Assembly (NCBI GenBank): GCA_022749755.1
Contig: CM040440.1
Location: forward strand, 11,085,269-11,149,268
Direction of reading: 5' to 3'
Length of the DNA stretch: 64,000 nt
From: Azadirachta indica
Lineage: Eukaryota > Streptophyta > Magnoliopsida > Sapindales > Meliaceae
Positions 46,201 through 58,648 of the stretch are shown in pieces. Below the pieces are notes generated by a model that worked only from the letters and a program-made list of their open reading frames with translations, was not told where the DNA came from and did no database searches. The stretch's first letter is position 1; every line of letters begins with the position of its first letter. Made by a program: the position numbers and the translations under genes.

Positions 46201-48465
46201 CTCCACTCCTTGCTTGGTAATAAGAATTTCTAGTTATCTAGATTAACTACACCACAGTTGCTAGAAGATCTAGATTAGACTTACATAACATATCAGTTGC
46301 CTTCCAAAAGTAATTAAAAAAATATATTTCTTCCATATTATCTATTTATAATGACACTTGTTTCCATACCCTATCTATGACATGTTCTTTTGAGAAGACA
46401 CCTATACCTTAGGTAGCCAAACTCATTCATGTTTTTCCTCTTACCAAGGTTTTGATAAGTAAGCAATAATTCTAGTATATCTCTTTAAGCAAATATCTTA
46501 ATTTTTTATGGTGATAAATCTCTAGATATAACTCTGCCCACGTGATGGTTTTTTTAAGCTAGATGGGATACATTGTTTATTCATTTTTAGCGCAAGTTAG
46601 TATACTCTTGACAATACAATTTCCCTATTTTCATCCTGCCAAATTAATTGATATGGTTGGTGATTGCTCGATAATGAGATCCTAATTATAGCCTCCATAT
46701 CTTCATGATTAAAGTATTGTTGTATAAGATTTGCATCAATTCTAGCTACCATGCTCATCCAGGAGAACAGTCACTGCAGTGTCATTTAGCAATGATTTAG
46801 GAGAGAAATGCCTAAGGTTAAAAGGTTTAGGGATCTAATTATTAATATAAACCAGAATTTTTCTTCTATGCCTGACTCTTCCCTTGTTGTTGCTTTAATT
46901 ACTTTTCTTACTGACAGTAAGCTTCTTCAAATATACTATGACATATTATCCAAAACACTATTTACGAAGTTTGTTTTCAAAACTCTTGTCATTAAAGAGT
47001 CCAAGAATATTAAGATTTTCTAACGCTGCTTCATCATCAAGATAGGTTTCATTAAACTTTAAACTAAAATTAATTATCTTCACCCATGAATGATCTCTTT
47101 AAAGTTACAATTTGGTTATATTTGTATACATGAAATTGTACTCTTATTTTTTGTCTTTGATAAAATAAATTATTATTAGATGTAATATTTTACTTAAATA
47201 TTTTAATTTAATGATAGTATCAATATTTTTCTTTACATTTTTTAATACTTAAGCTGGGACTCATTAACCTAATTAGCTAAACTTATGACTAAATATAGAT
47301 TTTTTATTAATTTATTTAACTTAAAGTTTGTAAAATTTTTAATTTACGTTAAATTGGCTTGTTAAGTTAAGCAGCGTCACACTGATCAAGTTCATTTAGT
47401 TCCATCACAATTTTGATGTTGTGCTTGGTCATGGCATTTTTTCCTAAATTACGACACGCATCTTTATTTAAGGATGCTTCAGCCTAAATTTTTCCCTTCA
47501 AAGATTGTTTTTGTAATTGAATTGCTGCTAATTATATGTACATCTGTTGCTACTTAAATTATCCTTAAACTAAGGAAATTTCCCAAGTGTCATCAGCTTT
47601 TCATTGCAATTCCCTTCATGAACAATTTGAATGCTTACTCAAGCATTTTTTCTATTTTTCTTTCTTTTTTTTGTAGAATTACAAATAACTTGTTTGTTTT
47701 ATGACTGCATCTATCACATTGACATTCAATTTTGTGGAGTTTCCTCTCGTGTCATGTATACTAATGAAATAAATATATCAATTTTGTCACTTTAATAAAA
47801 ATTAATTGAGAATATATATTAATACAATTGTTAAAGAAAATCTATTTTTAGAGAAATAATGTTATTTATAGTCTATGGTTGAACGTATAAGATTTATTTT
47901 TTTAAATTATCTTTAATACAAATATTAACTATTATGCTGACCTAAAACAAACTACATCTTCATGTAATGAAGTAGGATTGCATTTTTAATTCCATGTTTT
48001 ATTGATTACACTATATATTCATCACAACCATAAAAAATGAATATTTTTAATTTACCTAAAGTCTTCTTGGAGTGGCTAGAATGATATAAGTTTGTCTCAT
48101 TCTGCCATGACTGCAAAAAAATGATATACTTATCAAAATGATTGCAAAAACAACTTTTATAGAAAAACATGCAATAAATTAAGAGGATTATAATGGGTTA
48201 AAAAAATATCTTAATAACTATTTGCTTCTCACTTCCCAATACAAATCTACAAAATAATTATATATTTTTGTTAAAAAACGTAAAATCATAATTAAATCTA
48301 ACAAATTGATCCAAAATTACAACACACACAAAATACATAAGCCAACTTAAAAATATTCATGTAAAGTATTTATGGTTCATATCAGGTGCATGCCTAGAGG
48401 TGGATAGACATCAAATTCTCAATATCTAACAAGAAAATCCACTCTACGATCAATTGTCAATGTCT
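43227..48465. other. Gene-poor AT-rich stretch
   Basis: No supported gene. A GA-rich run at 44115-44208 reads DEDKDENEDEGDD-like in one + frame but is too simple to call. CATA-type repeats sit at 44783-44811. A 33-base segment near 45400 (GGTGACTAGAATGATACAAG) recurs with changes near 48075 (GAGTGGCTAGAATGATATAAG). Open frames at 45158, 46015 and 46808 are short and have no family signature. Confidence 0.4.
44783..44811. repeat. (ATAC)n microsatellite
   Basis: About seven imperfect CATA units ending in a short CA run. Confidence 0.8.
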
Positions 48466-48811
48466 ATCAAAAGATTTAACTTCATTATCAATTATAATTT
48501 ATATGATTTATACATTAACGTCTATAAAAAGTCCAACTTTAGAATCAATGTTAAAGTACACCTCAAAAATCTATTTACAATAGTATGAGATATCTATCAT
48601 CACAATGAAAGGATATCTACCCTCATATTGAGGAAAAATTCAAAACTCCTACTTCATTATTAATGTAATGTATGTGATTTATGCATTATTGTCTACTAAA
48701 AAATTCAACTTCATTATCAATGCTATAGTACATCCCAAAATTTTATTCACAATAGTGTGAGATATATATTCCCATAATGGAGAGATATCTACCCTCCTAT
48801 TAAGGGAAAAT
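48466..48811. repeat. Tandem duplication, unit about 171 bp
   Basis: Two diverged head-to-tail copies. GGATATCTACCCTC at 48611 pairs with AGATATCTACCCTC at 48783, and the GTCTATAAAAAG segment at 48520 pairs with GTCTACTAAAAAA at 48691, giving a period of 171-172 bp. Within each unit shorter echoes of CAACTTCATTATCAATG occur. No coding content. The unit length is in the range of plant satellite monomers. Confidence 0.65.
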
Positions 48812-49642
48812 ACTCCCAAATATACTTAGTGGAATTATAGATTGATAATTAATAATACATGTATAAAGATGATTAAAAAGTACATCTTGTGAGTTCAACA
48901 ACCAAATATAGATAATATTATTTCTCACTAGAATAAGTTATAAAAGGTTCAACTTTTTATGATTTGTTTTTAATAAATTAATAATCGTACTATGATTTGG
49001 CTGAAGGTTTTTAAACTAACATTATTTTGTCATGTAAAGTAGAGAATTATTTTATGTTGTGTATATGAGTATTATATTTATGCCTATTTGTTTATTAGAG
49101 AGAAATTATATTACATGAATGACTAATTAAAGGATATCAATATTTACATGAAGAGCAACTTTTATTTTGATGACTTTAACCTCTCAATGTATATTGTATT
49201 TCCATAACAAGCTCTTATAATTGAAAAAAAAAAAAGAAGCAAGATCAAGACCAAAATGGTTTTCACATTGGAAATTTCACTTGTTTAGAGCATCTGGTTG
49301 AACAAGAAACAATTTGTAATATAAGTAAGAAAATGATAACTCAACAAAATGTATTTGTCCAAGAAGATGAAAATACAAACATCACAAGAATTTAAACTTA
49401 AAAAAGTTGAGTATGAAACAATTTTAACAAGGTTACATTCTGCTAACAAAAAATTATGAAATGCTCGAAATAAGGTGTTAAGCTTGAGCATTACTTAGGT
49501 GGGTAGGGAGAGAGAAATAGACTTTGCTATAATATTTATAGTTGATAATTTTAATTGAAATAGCATTGTATAGACACATGTTACAAGTTTAAATAATTAA
49601 TCATCAGTCACTATACTTAATCACATATAAACATACACAAAT

Positions 49643-49673
<31 letters not shown>

Positions 49674-50500
49674 GAACTAGCCAAACTAAATCCATTGAGT
49701 TCAATATCCATAAGAGTTTGCTTTAACTTGTATGAAAACCAAATCGAATTTAAACATGTGCATTTCTAGTCACAAATTAAAGAAATTATCAACAAACTTT
49801 AGTGCCAAAAATAGAGGCAAATATGAAAATATTTGAATAAGCATTTATAATTTATTGATGAGCTAAATTGCAATAAAAATTTGGTCAAGCTCATCATGAT
49901 TTATTTAGTATAAGAATAATTTAGGTGAGAACAAATGAAATTATGGAATCAACCATTCAATTTCACAAAGAAGAATCTTGGAAGGAGAAAATTTTAGTCC
50001 CAACATCTTTAAATAAAGATGAATGTTGTGGTATTAAAAATTATATAATAAGCAAACATAATATCAAAATAGTGACGAAATGCCACAATATACATGAGTG
50101 AGCATAAGCACCTGTAATTATTTATTAGTATTTATTATTAGCATAATCATATACGTAATTTTAATGAACACAATGTTGATACAAATTGTCAATTTTAAAA
50201 TATATGTTTATATATATGTAACACAGATTTCTACATAATATTATATGCATCTAATATATTCTATATAGTGATCAAGATTGGAATTAGAAAAAGTAGGATT
50301 CACCCACTAGTGGATATGCCTGATCATATACTAATACCATATACACAAAATTTAGGCAAGTTTAGGTTCACCAAAACAAAATGATGTAAGTTTGGGTTAT
50401 TCTAATTTTAAACCGAAAAAAATGAATTAATAATCAACCAAATCAATTTAGATAGGTTAAATTTGATTTTATATTGAATAGTTGTTGTTGTTTGTTTTAA
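48812..50500. other. Intergenic, no gene seen
   Basis: AT-rich sequence with a TA microsatellite at 49649. A 68-residue minus open frame at 49285-49491 has no recognisable features. Confidence 0.45.
49649..49673. repeat. (TA)n microsatellite
   Basis: About 12 uninterrupted TA units. Confidence 0.9.
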
Positions 50501-51989
50501 TTAAAACTCGCAAGTATATGAATTACATGTAGCACGATCAATATTTCATAAGGTTAATCCCATAGAAAATAGGATAAATTGTTGGTTTCTTAACTAATAA
50601 ATCTTAAATTAAATAAAAAAGGAGTGGTTTGATTTACAAAAAAATTAAACTAAGCTAATAACTAATGAATTGGATTAATGAAATTGATCAAAACACTAAA
50701 TTGAGGGTAATAATGCGTTAGGGTTCGAGAATCTACCATTAATTATCATTTCAGAGTATTAAGTGTAATTTAGAAATCCTAATAACTTAAGACAGTGATG
50801 GTATTCTTACATGTAGTGATGGGATTGCACGCATCAATTTCCATTAATTATGAGTTATTCTTGGTGTGAAATTTAACTCATCTATCCTAAAACATGCAAC
50901 AATATGTGGTGTAGACTATTGTGAACATACAAAAAATGTATTGTGAAAACAATAATACTTTGCATTAACAATCAAATTAGTGTAGTTATCATATTATTGC
51001 AAATCATTTCTAATTAAAGCAATCAAAGTAATAGATTGATGTGGTTCTTAAACCTTTACACATTCATTTAGGTTTGCATCAATTCATTCCACATTCAAAA
51101 TTAAAGTTATCATTCCCTAATCATTTAAGCATACAAGAATCAAAGTTGTAAGTCTTAGATCATTGAAGTAGGCAATACTAATCAACAGACATAATATAAA
51201 TGATTATCACCTTCATTAAGTTCTAAGAATCTAAATTACGTTAACCCATGAATAATTACAATTAAGGCTTCATCTTAGTTATCTAATTGCATGATTAAAA
51301 ACATTAAATTATAAGAAAGAAACATAGGATAGAAAAGATAGAACCAAATTCTTGTCTTTAATCTTTTAATCTTTTTTAATCTCCTCTTGATGTAGTCCAA
51401 GTTCTCTCCCCCCAAAAAAGCCTTTTTTTCTTCAGAAACCAATTTTTCCTTATATAGAATGGTGGCTAAGGTAAAAACATCACAAAACCTAGGACTACCC
51501 AAAGTTCTCTCCTCCAAATGCTTTAAAGACGTCATTTGGCCTTCAAAGAGGTGCAGGCGCACAAAGGGTGGCATGGTTACGTAGTGCTTGGCACAAGTGT
51601 ACAATGATTGACATGGGTGTCCCAGCCATTCTACCTCCCTTGATGCTTCCTTTTGCAAAGGGAAGGGGGCACGACACAGCCACGCCAAGTTTGCTGCCTC
51701 CATATGTTGATTTATTTGCATTTTGCTCACCAAAACAAAGGCTTGATGATTATCCTTCGATGCTTGGTGTTTGGCATCAATAGAAGGTCTTGCTAGTGTT
51801 TTAAGTGTTGCATTCTCTTACCTCTTCACCAAAACCCTTGATTTCCCTTCAATTAAGCTCGATTTTTAACCTTTGCTTTAAAATACCTACAAATCACAAA
51901 ATACAACTAGAAGATCAAAAAGTACGAAAACTAATGTATAAGCTTAAAGGATATATGGCAACAATATATGTGCATTAATGAATATATCA
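50500..51989 (-). mobile_element. Solo gypsy-type LTR
   Basis: The left part has CTCGCAAGTATATGAATTAC (50508), the reverse reading of a gypsy LTR end. The middle shows the same landmark order as the Athila-like LTRs (TTAGGGTTCGAGAATC near 50718, GGTGGCTAAGG near 51460, CCTAGGACTACCC near 51489, and a GC-richer block at 51545-51690). The right end reads inward TGATATATTCATTAATGCAC from 51989, a plausible LTR start. No interior is attached and no clear target duplication was found. The open frames across 51275-51783 are incidental. Confidence 0.55.
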
Positions 51990-52760
51990 TGTCTAGCTTA
52001 AATTGTGTAAATTTTATACTTCTGTTTTACAAGAGATAAATTATAATGCATAAATTATCTACTAAAACACATGTAATTTTAAGACAATGAAAAACTTGAA
52101 TCATTGATCACTCTTAAATATACTTGTATTTGTATGATTTCACAAATATAGAGAATATCTTGCAAAATGAGAAACATATCGTAATAGAAGTGAAAATATG
52201 ATAGTTCAACAAGATACATTTGTCAACGTAGTCAGAAATGAAATAATACTATAGATGACGATCAAATATGAAGCAAATTTAGTGAGGTTACAAATTGTAA
52301 ATCAAAAATTTGTAGAGACCTTCAAACTAAGGTGATAAGCTTGAACAAAATTTCAATAGGTAGTTAAGAAGAAATAGATTCTATAACAGAAAATTTTAAT
52401 TAGAATGTTACAAGTAAAGAGAAATTAAAAGAATGCAAATACTTGTAAATTTTTATTGCTAACCTTAAGTTTGATGCTCCAAGAAAGAAGTAGAAAAAAT
52501 TTTGATTTGTTTGATTGTAATAAGAACAATTTTATTAATTGGATTCTCACAACTAAACTAAAGGAGTTCGAAAGCTTAAGGTGCATTTACACCACTTTAT
52601 AGGAAATATATATAATTATATATATATGTAAATAAGTATATATTTCAATTGAAGAAATTGAAATTTTTGCTTCAAGTCTATTATTATATAAATATCACAA
52701 ATATCATGAATATCTATTCATTGGAAATATGTTTGAGGATCGATTAAGGAATGTTACTCA
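51990..52760. other. Intergenic, no gene seen
   Basis: AT-rich spacer between the solo LTR and the Athila-like element. Nothing recognised. Confidence 0.45.
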
Positions 52761-52765
52761 CATAT

Positions 52766-54320
52766 TAATACATAGCCACATAACCTGCAAGTATATAGGG
52801 TTGTACAAGTGATAACAAAGATTATCATACCCACAAGAACTAAGTTTTTAAATTTTTAAACTAAGCATTGCGATTATGGTAAAATAATTTTATCTAGTCA
52901 CATAGTAATAGATTTAGCAAGAAAATTAAAATGAAAAATAAAACAACTAAATTAATTAATAGAATCTAAAAATCAGAAATTAAAGGTAATAGAATGAGTA
53001 TGTGAAATTGATATGCAAATGTTCCTACAATCTCGATTTTACCTAACCTTCACCATGTTTCTCTTAATTGAGAATTGGTAACGCTTTCATTTCTAATGCA
53101 CTAACCATAGGTTCTAATTAACTTAGCTTCCACTACTAAGTATTAAACTATGTATAATTAACTCAGTCAACATCCCTATCTTACTTAATTGATTATACAT
53201 TCTTTTAGCCTAACTTATTATTAACCCCCAGAAATTCACTTACCTCCTGGTTACTTAATTTCTAGTGTTAATAGCATTATCTAGATACTAAGGTCATCCC
53301 AGACTCTCAGCATAGTAAATTGTATTTTCCAAATACCATGAACAAATTAGATTATCCTTAGTACTCATTCATTCATTATTGATGAAACAATTCATCAAGC
53401 AACAAATTATTAGCATTAAGTGCAAGAAAACACAAGTGATTATAAATTAATGACATTAATAAATTCCACAGTTAATCAAAACATGACTTAGTTAGGTTAT
53501 GTCAAGATCCTCGAACATAACAATTTAGCCTATCATATCAATAATCAACATATGGAATTCATAAACTTTAAAATAATTCAACAAATAAAAATTCAAATAA
53601 AATTCAAGATGAAAACAATAAAGTTTAAGAAAATAAACTAGTGATGAGGGGTACCAACAATCCTTCTTCAAGTCATCTCCTAAAGCTTTCAAGTTGATGA
53701 AATCTACCTCTTCGCTATCTAGAATTTCTCTCTTTGTTATGACCTCTCTCTCTAAAAGCTAAACTTTCCTTTTCTAGATGGTGTTAATGATTAGGAATGA
53801 ATAAAACCTGGGACTACACAAATTCTAGCCATCCATAATTGATCCAACGGCTCAAAATGAGCCAAAAACATACCTTGGTAGTGCATTATACATGTGTGCA
53901 AGGGCTTAGAGAATGCACACTATATTCTTCGCCCATAAGGGCTATATTTGCTACATGGGCATGCGCCAAATTGGCCTGTGTCATCTATGGGCATGGCGCG
54001 TGTATTCAAGGTTGTGGCACGCACGCGCCATTTTCTCGGCCCTTTTTTATGATGATTATAACATATCAATTTAGAGTTTTGAATGTCTAATTTCTAACAT
54101 AGTAAATAGAATGTGATTTCAAGTTATGCTTATTTTCATAATCTATACTTAACATGAGAATTTCCGCTTCTATCCAAGCTTAATTCGCCTTAAATTGGTG
54201 TTTTCTTGCCTTTCTGCGTATGAACACAAAATGTAATCAAATAACAACATACCTTGAGAATTTTTTGCACATATTTAAGTCTGAAGGTCAATGATTAGTG
54301 AGCAAAATGCTCACTCATCA
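52766..54320 (-). repeat. 3' LTR of the Athila-like element
   Basis: About 1555 bp. The right edge (CTCACTCATCA, ending 54320) is the LTR start TGATGAGTGAG on minus. The left edge is placed where similarity to the 5' LTR begins (TAATAC). It aligns along its length with 58649-58893 and 60344-61637. Confidence 0.8.
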
Positions 54321-54336
54321 AATACTCCCAAACTTA
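54321..54336 (-). promoter_or_regulatory. Polypurine tract of the Athila-like element
   Basis: Minus strand reads AAGTTTGGGAGTATT directly before TGATGAG, the LTR start, the expected plus-strand primer position. Confidence 0.65.
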
Positions 54337-56027
54337 AATATTTGCTTGTCCTCAAGCAAATGGAAAACAAGAAGACATCAGTCAAATAGTGAAGAAAGTA
54401 TATCATACAACGAACAATGAGAATGATCAATTTGAGCAAGTGATTCAGTTCAAAAATAAGCCTCATAAATCAAAAGTCATGCAGCTTAAGGAGAATTTTA
54501 AAATGTTGAAATTTTACCTAGGATTTCAATATAGATACCAAATATCACTCTGCTTAGGATCCTTTATGTAAGTGTCTGAGTAGCCACTAGTAATCAACCT
54601 TTCTCAACTCATATTGGTTTTATACAAATAGGTAAAATATCTCAAACTTCTAAATGAACTTTAAAGGCTTGATCTCATGCCCCTCTTCATTAATATAGGT
54701 AAACATATCACTTAAGATCATTTAGACTTAACTTAGGCTTGTAACGTTTGGCCAAGGCTAATGTATGATAATGGAATGAATGTCATAATGTGGCTCAAGT
54801 ACCCTAATATATTAATCATTCTAAGATTCAACAACCAAACCCTTTATTTATTCTTAAGCATCACCCCATCTTCATCACTTAACGCACACCCAATACACCT
54901 CCAAAATTATATACTCAATAAGAGATTGGCTTACACATTTTATTACTTCCTCAAACTTCACCCATCCTCCGATAATTCGATTAGCACTAGAATGACTAAA
55001 TATCTGAGGATACTGGTAAAGATTCATGAAAATTTATTCCAAGGCTAAGCTATTGTGTGAGTGACAACAAAGCAAGTAAAAGCAAGCTCTACACGGTGTA
55101 CGAAAAGAGATTAATTATTTTGGTAGGTTTGAAAGGCTCAAACTATTCAAAATGGCCTAACTTACGTCTTAAATGATGCATTTCCTTTGATTTTGTCTTA
55201 AGCAGTAATCAAACAAGTTCTAAAACCAAGAAATCTTGATATTTCACTTCATTCGTATAAACTTTTTCTAAGAATGCAACATAGTCGAGAAGATATGACT
55301 AAGTGCTTAAAAGAGCAAAGAACCAATAACCAAAGTGAATCTAGCAACTAGTCAACCAAGGCTTTGTCAACAATTATCATTCTCCATAAACCACTTGCTT
55401 TAACCTACATTTATATCATCAACTTTCCATTTAAGCCAGCATGAGCTTAAACCAAGACTTATTTATCTCAAGTAAAAGAAAAAGAGAAATAAAACAACAA
55501 ATAAAAGAAAGCAAACAACCATAAAAGTGAAAAAAAAAAAAACAATTGTTGTGATTGCGTGAGGCAACTTAAGCAGGACATGATCAACCTAACAAATCAA
55601 GTAAGTCAACATTAACTCATCATTCCAATATAACACTACCTTTTATAATTAACATATTCTGTGCTGCTACACCCCTCCCCTCACCTCTAGAAAAAAATGA
55701 AATAAATATTATCCTCAATGTTTAAACTTAAATAAAGAACATAAGAAAAGAGAATTATTACTTGGGAGGTGAGATATTGCCTTTCAATGTTGCCCATCAT
55801 CATCTTCTTCTCGTAAAGGATATGGTTAACCAAAAATTCCAATTGACTTGTGTCTTTAAACTTTAACAAATTTGCTTTCACACCTAAAATCACAAAATCA
55901 ATAGAAATTAAAACATAACACAAATAAAATTAAACAAAAATTTAAATTAAACAAAATTTAAAGTAAAGAAAGCTTGGGTTGCCTCCTAAGTATCACTTGA
56001 TTTAACATCCTTAGCTAGACTTGGCCA
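54337..56027 (-). other. Untranslated 3' interior of the Athila-like element
   Basis: No coding domains. The segment near 55975 (CTTGGGTTGCCTCCTAAGTA) and the TTGGTAGGTTTGAAAGGCTC stretch near 55119 are typical of the long region between pol and the 3' LTR in such elements. The small open frames here are incidental. Confidence 0.5.
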
Positions 56028-56913
56028 TTAAATTTGATCAAATGGGATCCTCAAGTGAAGCATTTGCATATTTTGCCCTTCTCTACTGAAATAAAACTTG
56101 AGCTTTTGGCCGTTTACGCGAAACAACCTCTCATCTCCATCTTTTAAATTAACTGTGCCAAAATGTAATGCTTCATTAACTTTGAACAAAGCCGATCTTT
56201 GTGATTTCAACTTGTCAAGAACCAACTCTAGCCATGAGTTTAGTAACAAAACACAGTGAACCAGAAAAAATTGTGTCTCCTACGAGCCAATTTATTATAT
56301 AACTTCTTTTTCTTCTTTTTGAAAATTTTGGCATCTTATGCATATCTTTTCAAGACTTTTTCTATCTCATTTCTATGCACATTTACCTCACAACTATTGA
56401 TAACATCTACCTTATGACAAGCGCTTGTGATGTTTAAAGATTTGTTATCATAGTAAATGTTAAACTTGATTTTTTCATCATTTACTTCCAATGTCATATC
56501 GTAATATTACACATCAATTAAAGCTCCTCCTTGTATTTAAGAAAGGTTAACCAAGAATAACAGGATCTCTCAATCTTCTTCCATGTCAAATAGCCACGAA
56601 ATCAACCGGGATAATAAATTTATCCACCTTGACTAACAATCTTCTATAACTCTCCAAAGATAAGTGATGGACTTAACCGCCATTTGCAAGGAAATAGTCA
56701 TCAGCTTCACTTTACCAAGGCTAGCTTACAGAAAACTAAAAATGACATGAGATTGATACTTGCCCAAAGATCACATAAAGCTTTCTCAAAAGTCAATTTT
56801 CGAATAACATATGGGATAGTAAAACTACCTTTATCTTTCTCCTTCTTTGGCAACTTCCATTGAAGAATAGAGCTACACTCCTCTGTTAGCTTCACGGTCT
56901 CATGTTCCTCCAA
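56028..56913 (-). pseudogene. Aspartic protease joined to integrase C-terminus, RT deleted
   Basis: From right to left: LTEECSSILQWKLPKKEKDK, then FTIPYVIRKLTFEKALCDLW with ASINLM, where the usual catalytic D-L-G-A has become D-L-W-A. It continues as RLLVKVDKFIIPVDFVAI and RDPVILG near 56560-56640, the rest of the retroviral-type protease. Past about 56400 the text switches to the integrase C-terminal part (KRYA, then DAKIFKKKKKLYNKL, LLNSWLELVLDKLKSQRSAL, FRVNGQKLKFYF, ending 56028). Reverse transcriptase, RNase H and the integrase core, normally some 2.5 kb between these parts, are absent. The join is thus an internal deletion. The lost catalytic glycine and other changes make the protease inactive. 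Confidence 0.75.
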
Positions 56914-56919
56914 CTTTTA

Positions 56920-58560
56920 CTTCTATGACATTATCTCTTTCATGAATTTAGCAAAACTCTATAATTGCTTTAACACATCTGCGAACGGAAAATTGATGTG
57001 AAGCTTCTTAAATATCTCAAAGAACTTGGATAATTGAGGATTTAACTTCTTCTTTTGAAACTTTTAAAGGAGTGACAAAAATGGAGTGATAATGGGAGGA
57101 TTATCTGGAAATAAGATGCCATGAAACTTTAATGCTTCTTTCAGTAGTTCACCTACGACTTCTTTCTCTTTCAACTCAATTTCATTTAACCTATGTTGCT
57201 CCAATTCTTACCACTCCTAAAAGTGATAGCCTTGCATTGCTCTTTCAGGTTTATCACTTGAAACTTTTTCACTTTGAAGAGGCTTGATTGATGTAGCTAA
57301 TTGTCTAACTTATACTTCTAAAGATTTCACTATTGCTCCATATTCACGATATGAGTCTCCATATTGTCTAGCTTCACTTTATTTTTGTTAAATCTCCCTC
57401 ATGACTCAACAATGAATATACACAAAAAGATCTTCCAAGGAAGATTTCTTTTCTACTATAGGCTACTACTAAAATCTCAATTATGGTGGTGGTTGCATTG
57501 CATTCCTTGTATTGCTATACAACAAATTCTCGTGATTGTGAAGCCTATAGTGATAAATAGTTGGCAAGTTGTTTGCTAGTCAGAAGTTATAGTTCTGGTT
57601 GTTAATGTATTGACAATTCTCTTGCTCAACTCCTTCTCCCGAATAAGATGTGTTGGCAACCATAGCTGACTCTTGACTAGATGATGCATCTCTAAAGATT
57701 AAAGCTAAATGTGATTAAATAATGCTGCAACTTAAGCCGGGAGTGAAACAATAAGGTTTACTTTATGAATACTGACTACTATTTTAACCATCGACCTCTT
57801 ATTGAGCCATTGATAATTATTGAAGGCCATCTCTTCCAACAATAACAGTGCTTCCTTCACAATCTTCGACAATAATGTACCCTTTGCTACTACGTCCATA
57901 ATGGTTCTTGTCTAACCATTCAGTCTATTGTAAAATAGCTGAATTTGAAACCAGTGCTGGCAAGTGGACATTTCTTGATTAATCATTAAATATTTCCTAC
58001 GATTCATAAAGGGGCTGAAAATATAGTTGTCTGAATTGAGCTATCTCACCCCTACGCTGAGATATCTTTAAAGGTGGGAAAAATTTTGTTAAGAACTTAT
58101 GAGCAAGCTTCTCTGACGTACTAATGATCTTAAGGTGTAAAGACTATAGCCAACCTTGAGCCTTGTCCCATAAAAAGAATAGGAATAATCTCATCCGAAT
58201 GACATCTTAGTCAACCTCATTCATCTTCACCTTGAGCCTTCTTATTGGGTTTGTTAGACCATGTTGATGAGTGCCAACTTTAATTGAAAATTGTTGGCAT
58301 TCACTGTCTAACAGTGAATCCCTAAATAATTATTGTTGACTACCGGTCTAAAATAATCTCAAAGCTCGTGGTTGTTGTGGTTATGGTGAAGGTGTTGATG
58401 TCCTTCCTCTACCATAATTCTAGATTGATTCCTTCTTTCTCTTCTCAATTGGCAAAGAGTTCGTTTGATTTCTAGATCGAAACCAATGAGTTAAAGGCTA
58501 CAAGCTATTTGCATACACTTGCAAAACTTCACAATAAAGGAAAACGTAAACAAAACAAAA
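56920..58560 (-). pseudogene. Gag of the Athila-like element, decayed
   Basis: Minus-strand conceptual translation shows the gypsy gag in order: a degenerate head near 58300-58470; LTKFFPPLKISQRRGEIAQF then RQLYFQPLYES near 58000-58090; the capsid C-terminal text (NSAILQ, TRTIMD-like near 57900, AFNNYQW-like near 57820); later VRQLATSIKPLQSEKVSS near 57250-57310; and LHINFPFADVLKQL then SFAKFMKEIMS near 56930-56990, which leads into the protease. Many stops interrupt it. Gag would form the virus-like particle. This wording is typical of the Athila lineage. Confidence 0.7.
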
Positions 58561-58624
58561 ATAAACATTTAAATTAAAATCAAACAACGCAATTACAATA
58601 TTAGTAAAACTTAAAAATACTCAA

Positions 58625-58642
58625 TCCCCGATAATAGCGCCA
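58625..58642 (-). promoter_or_regulatory. Primer-binding site, tRNA-Asp type, diverged
   Basis: TCCCCGATAATAGCGCCA on + corresponds to the 3' end of plant tRNA-Asp at 14 of 18 positions; the element reads the complement on minus. It lies six bases from the 5' LTR end, as in intact Athila-type elements. Confidence 0.7.
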
Positions 58643-58648
58643 AAAACT

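Noticed and set aside
51275..51783. Open frames of 152 (-) and 71 (+) residues
   Set aside because: They lie in the GC-richer part of a gypsy solo LTR, a region that is open by chance in such LTRs, and resemble no protein family.
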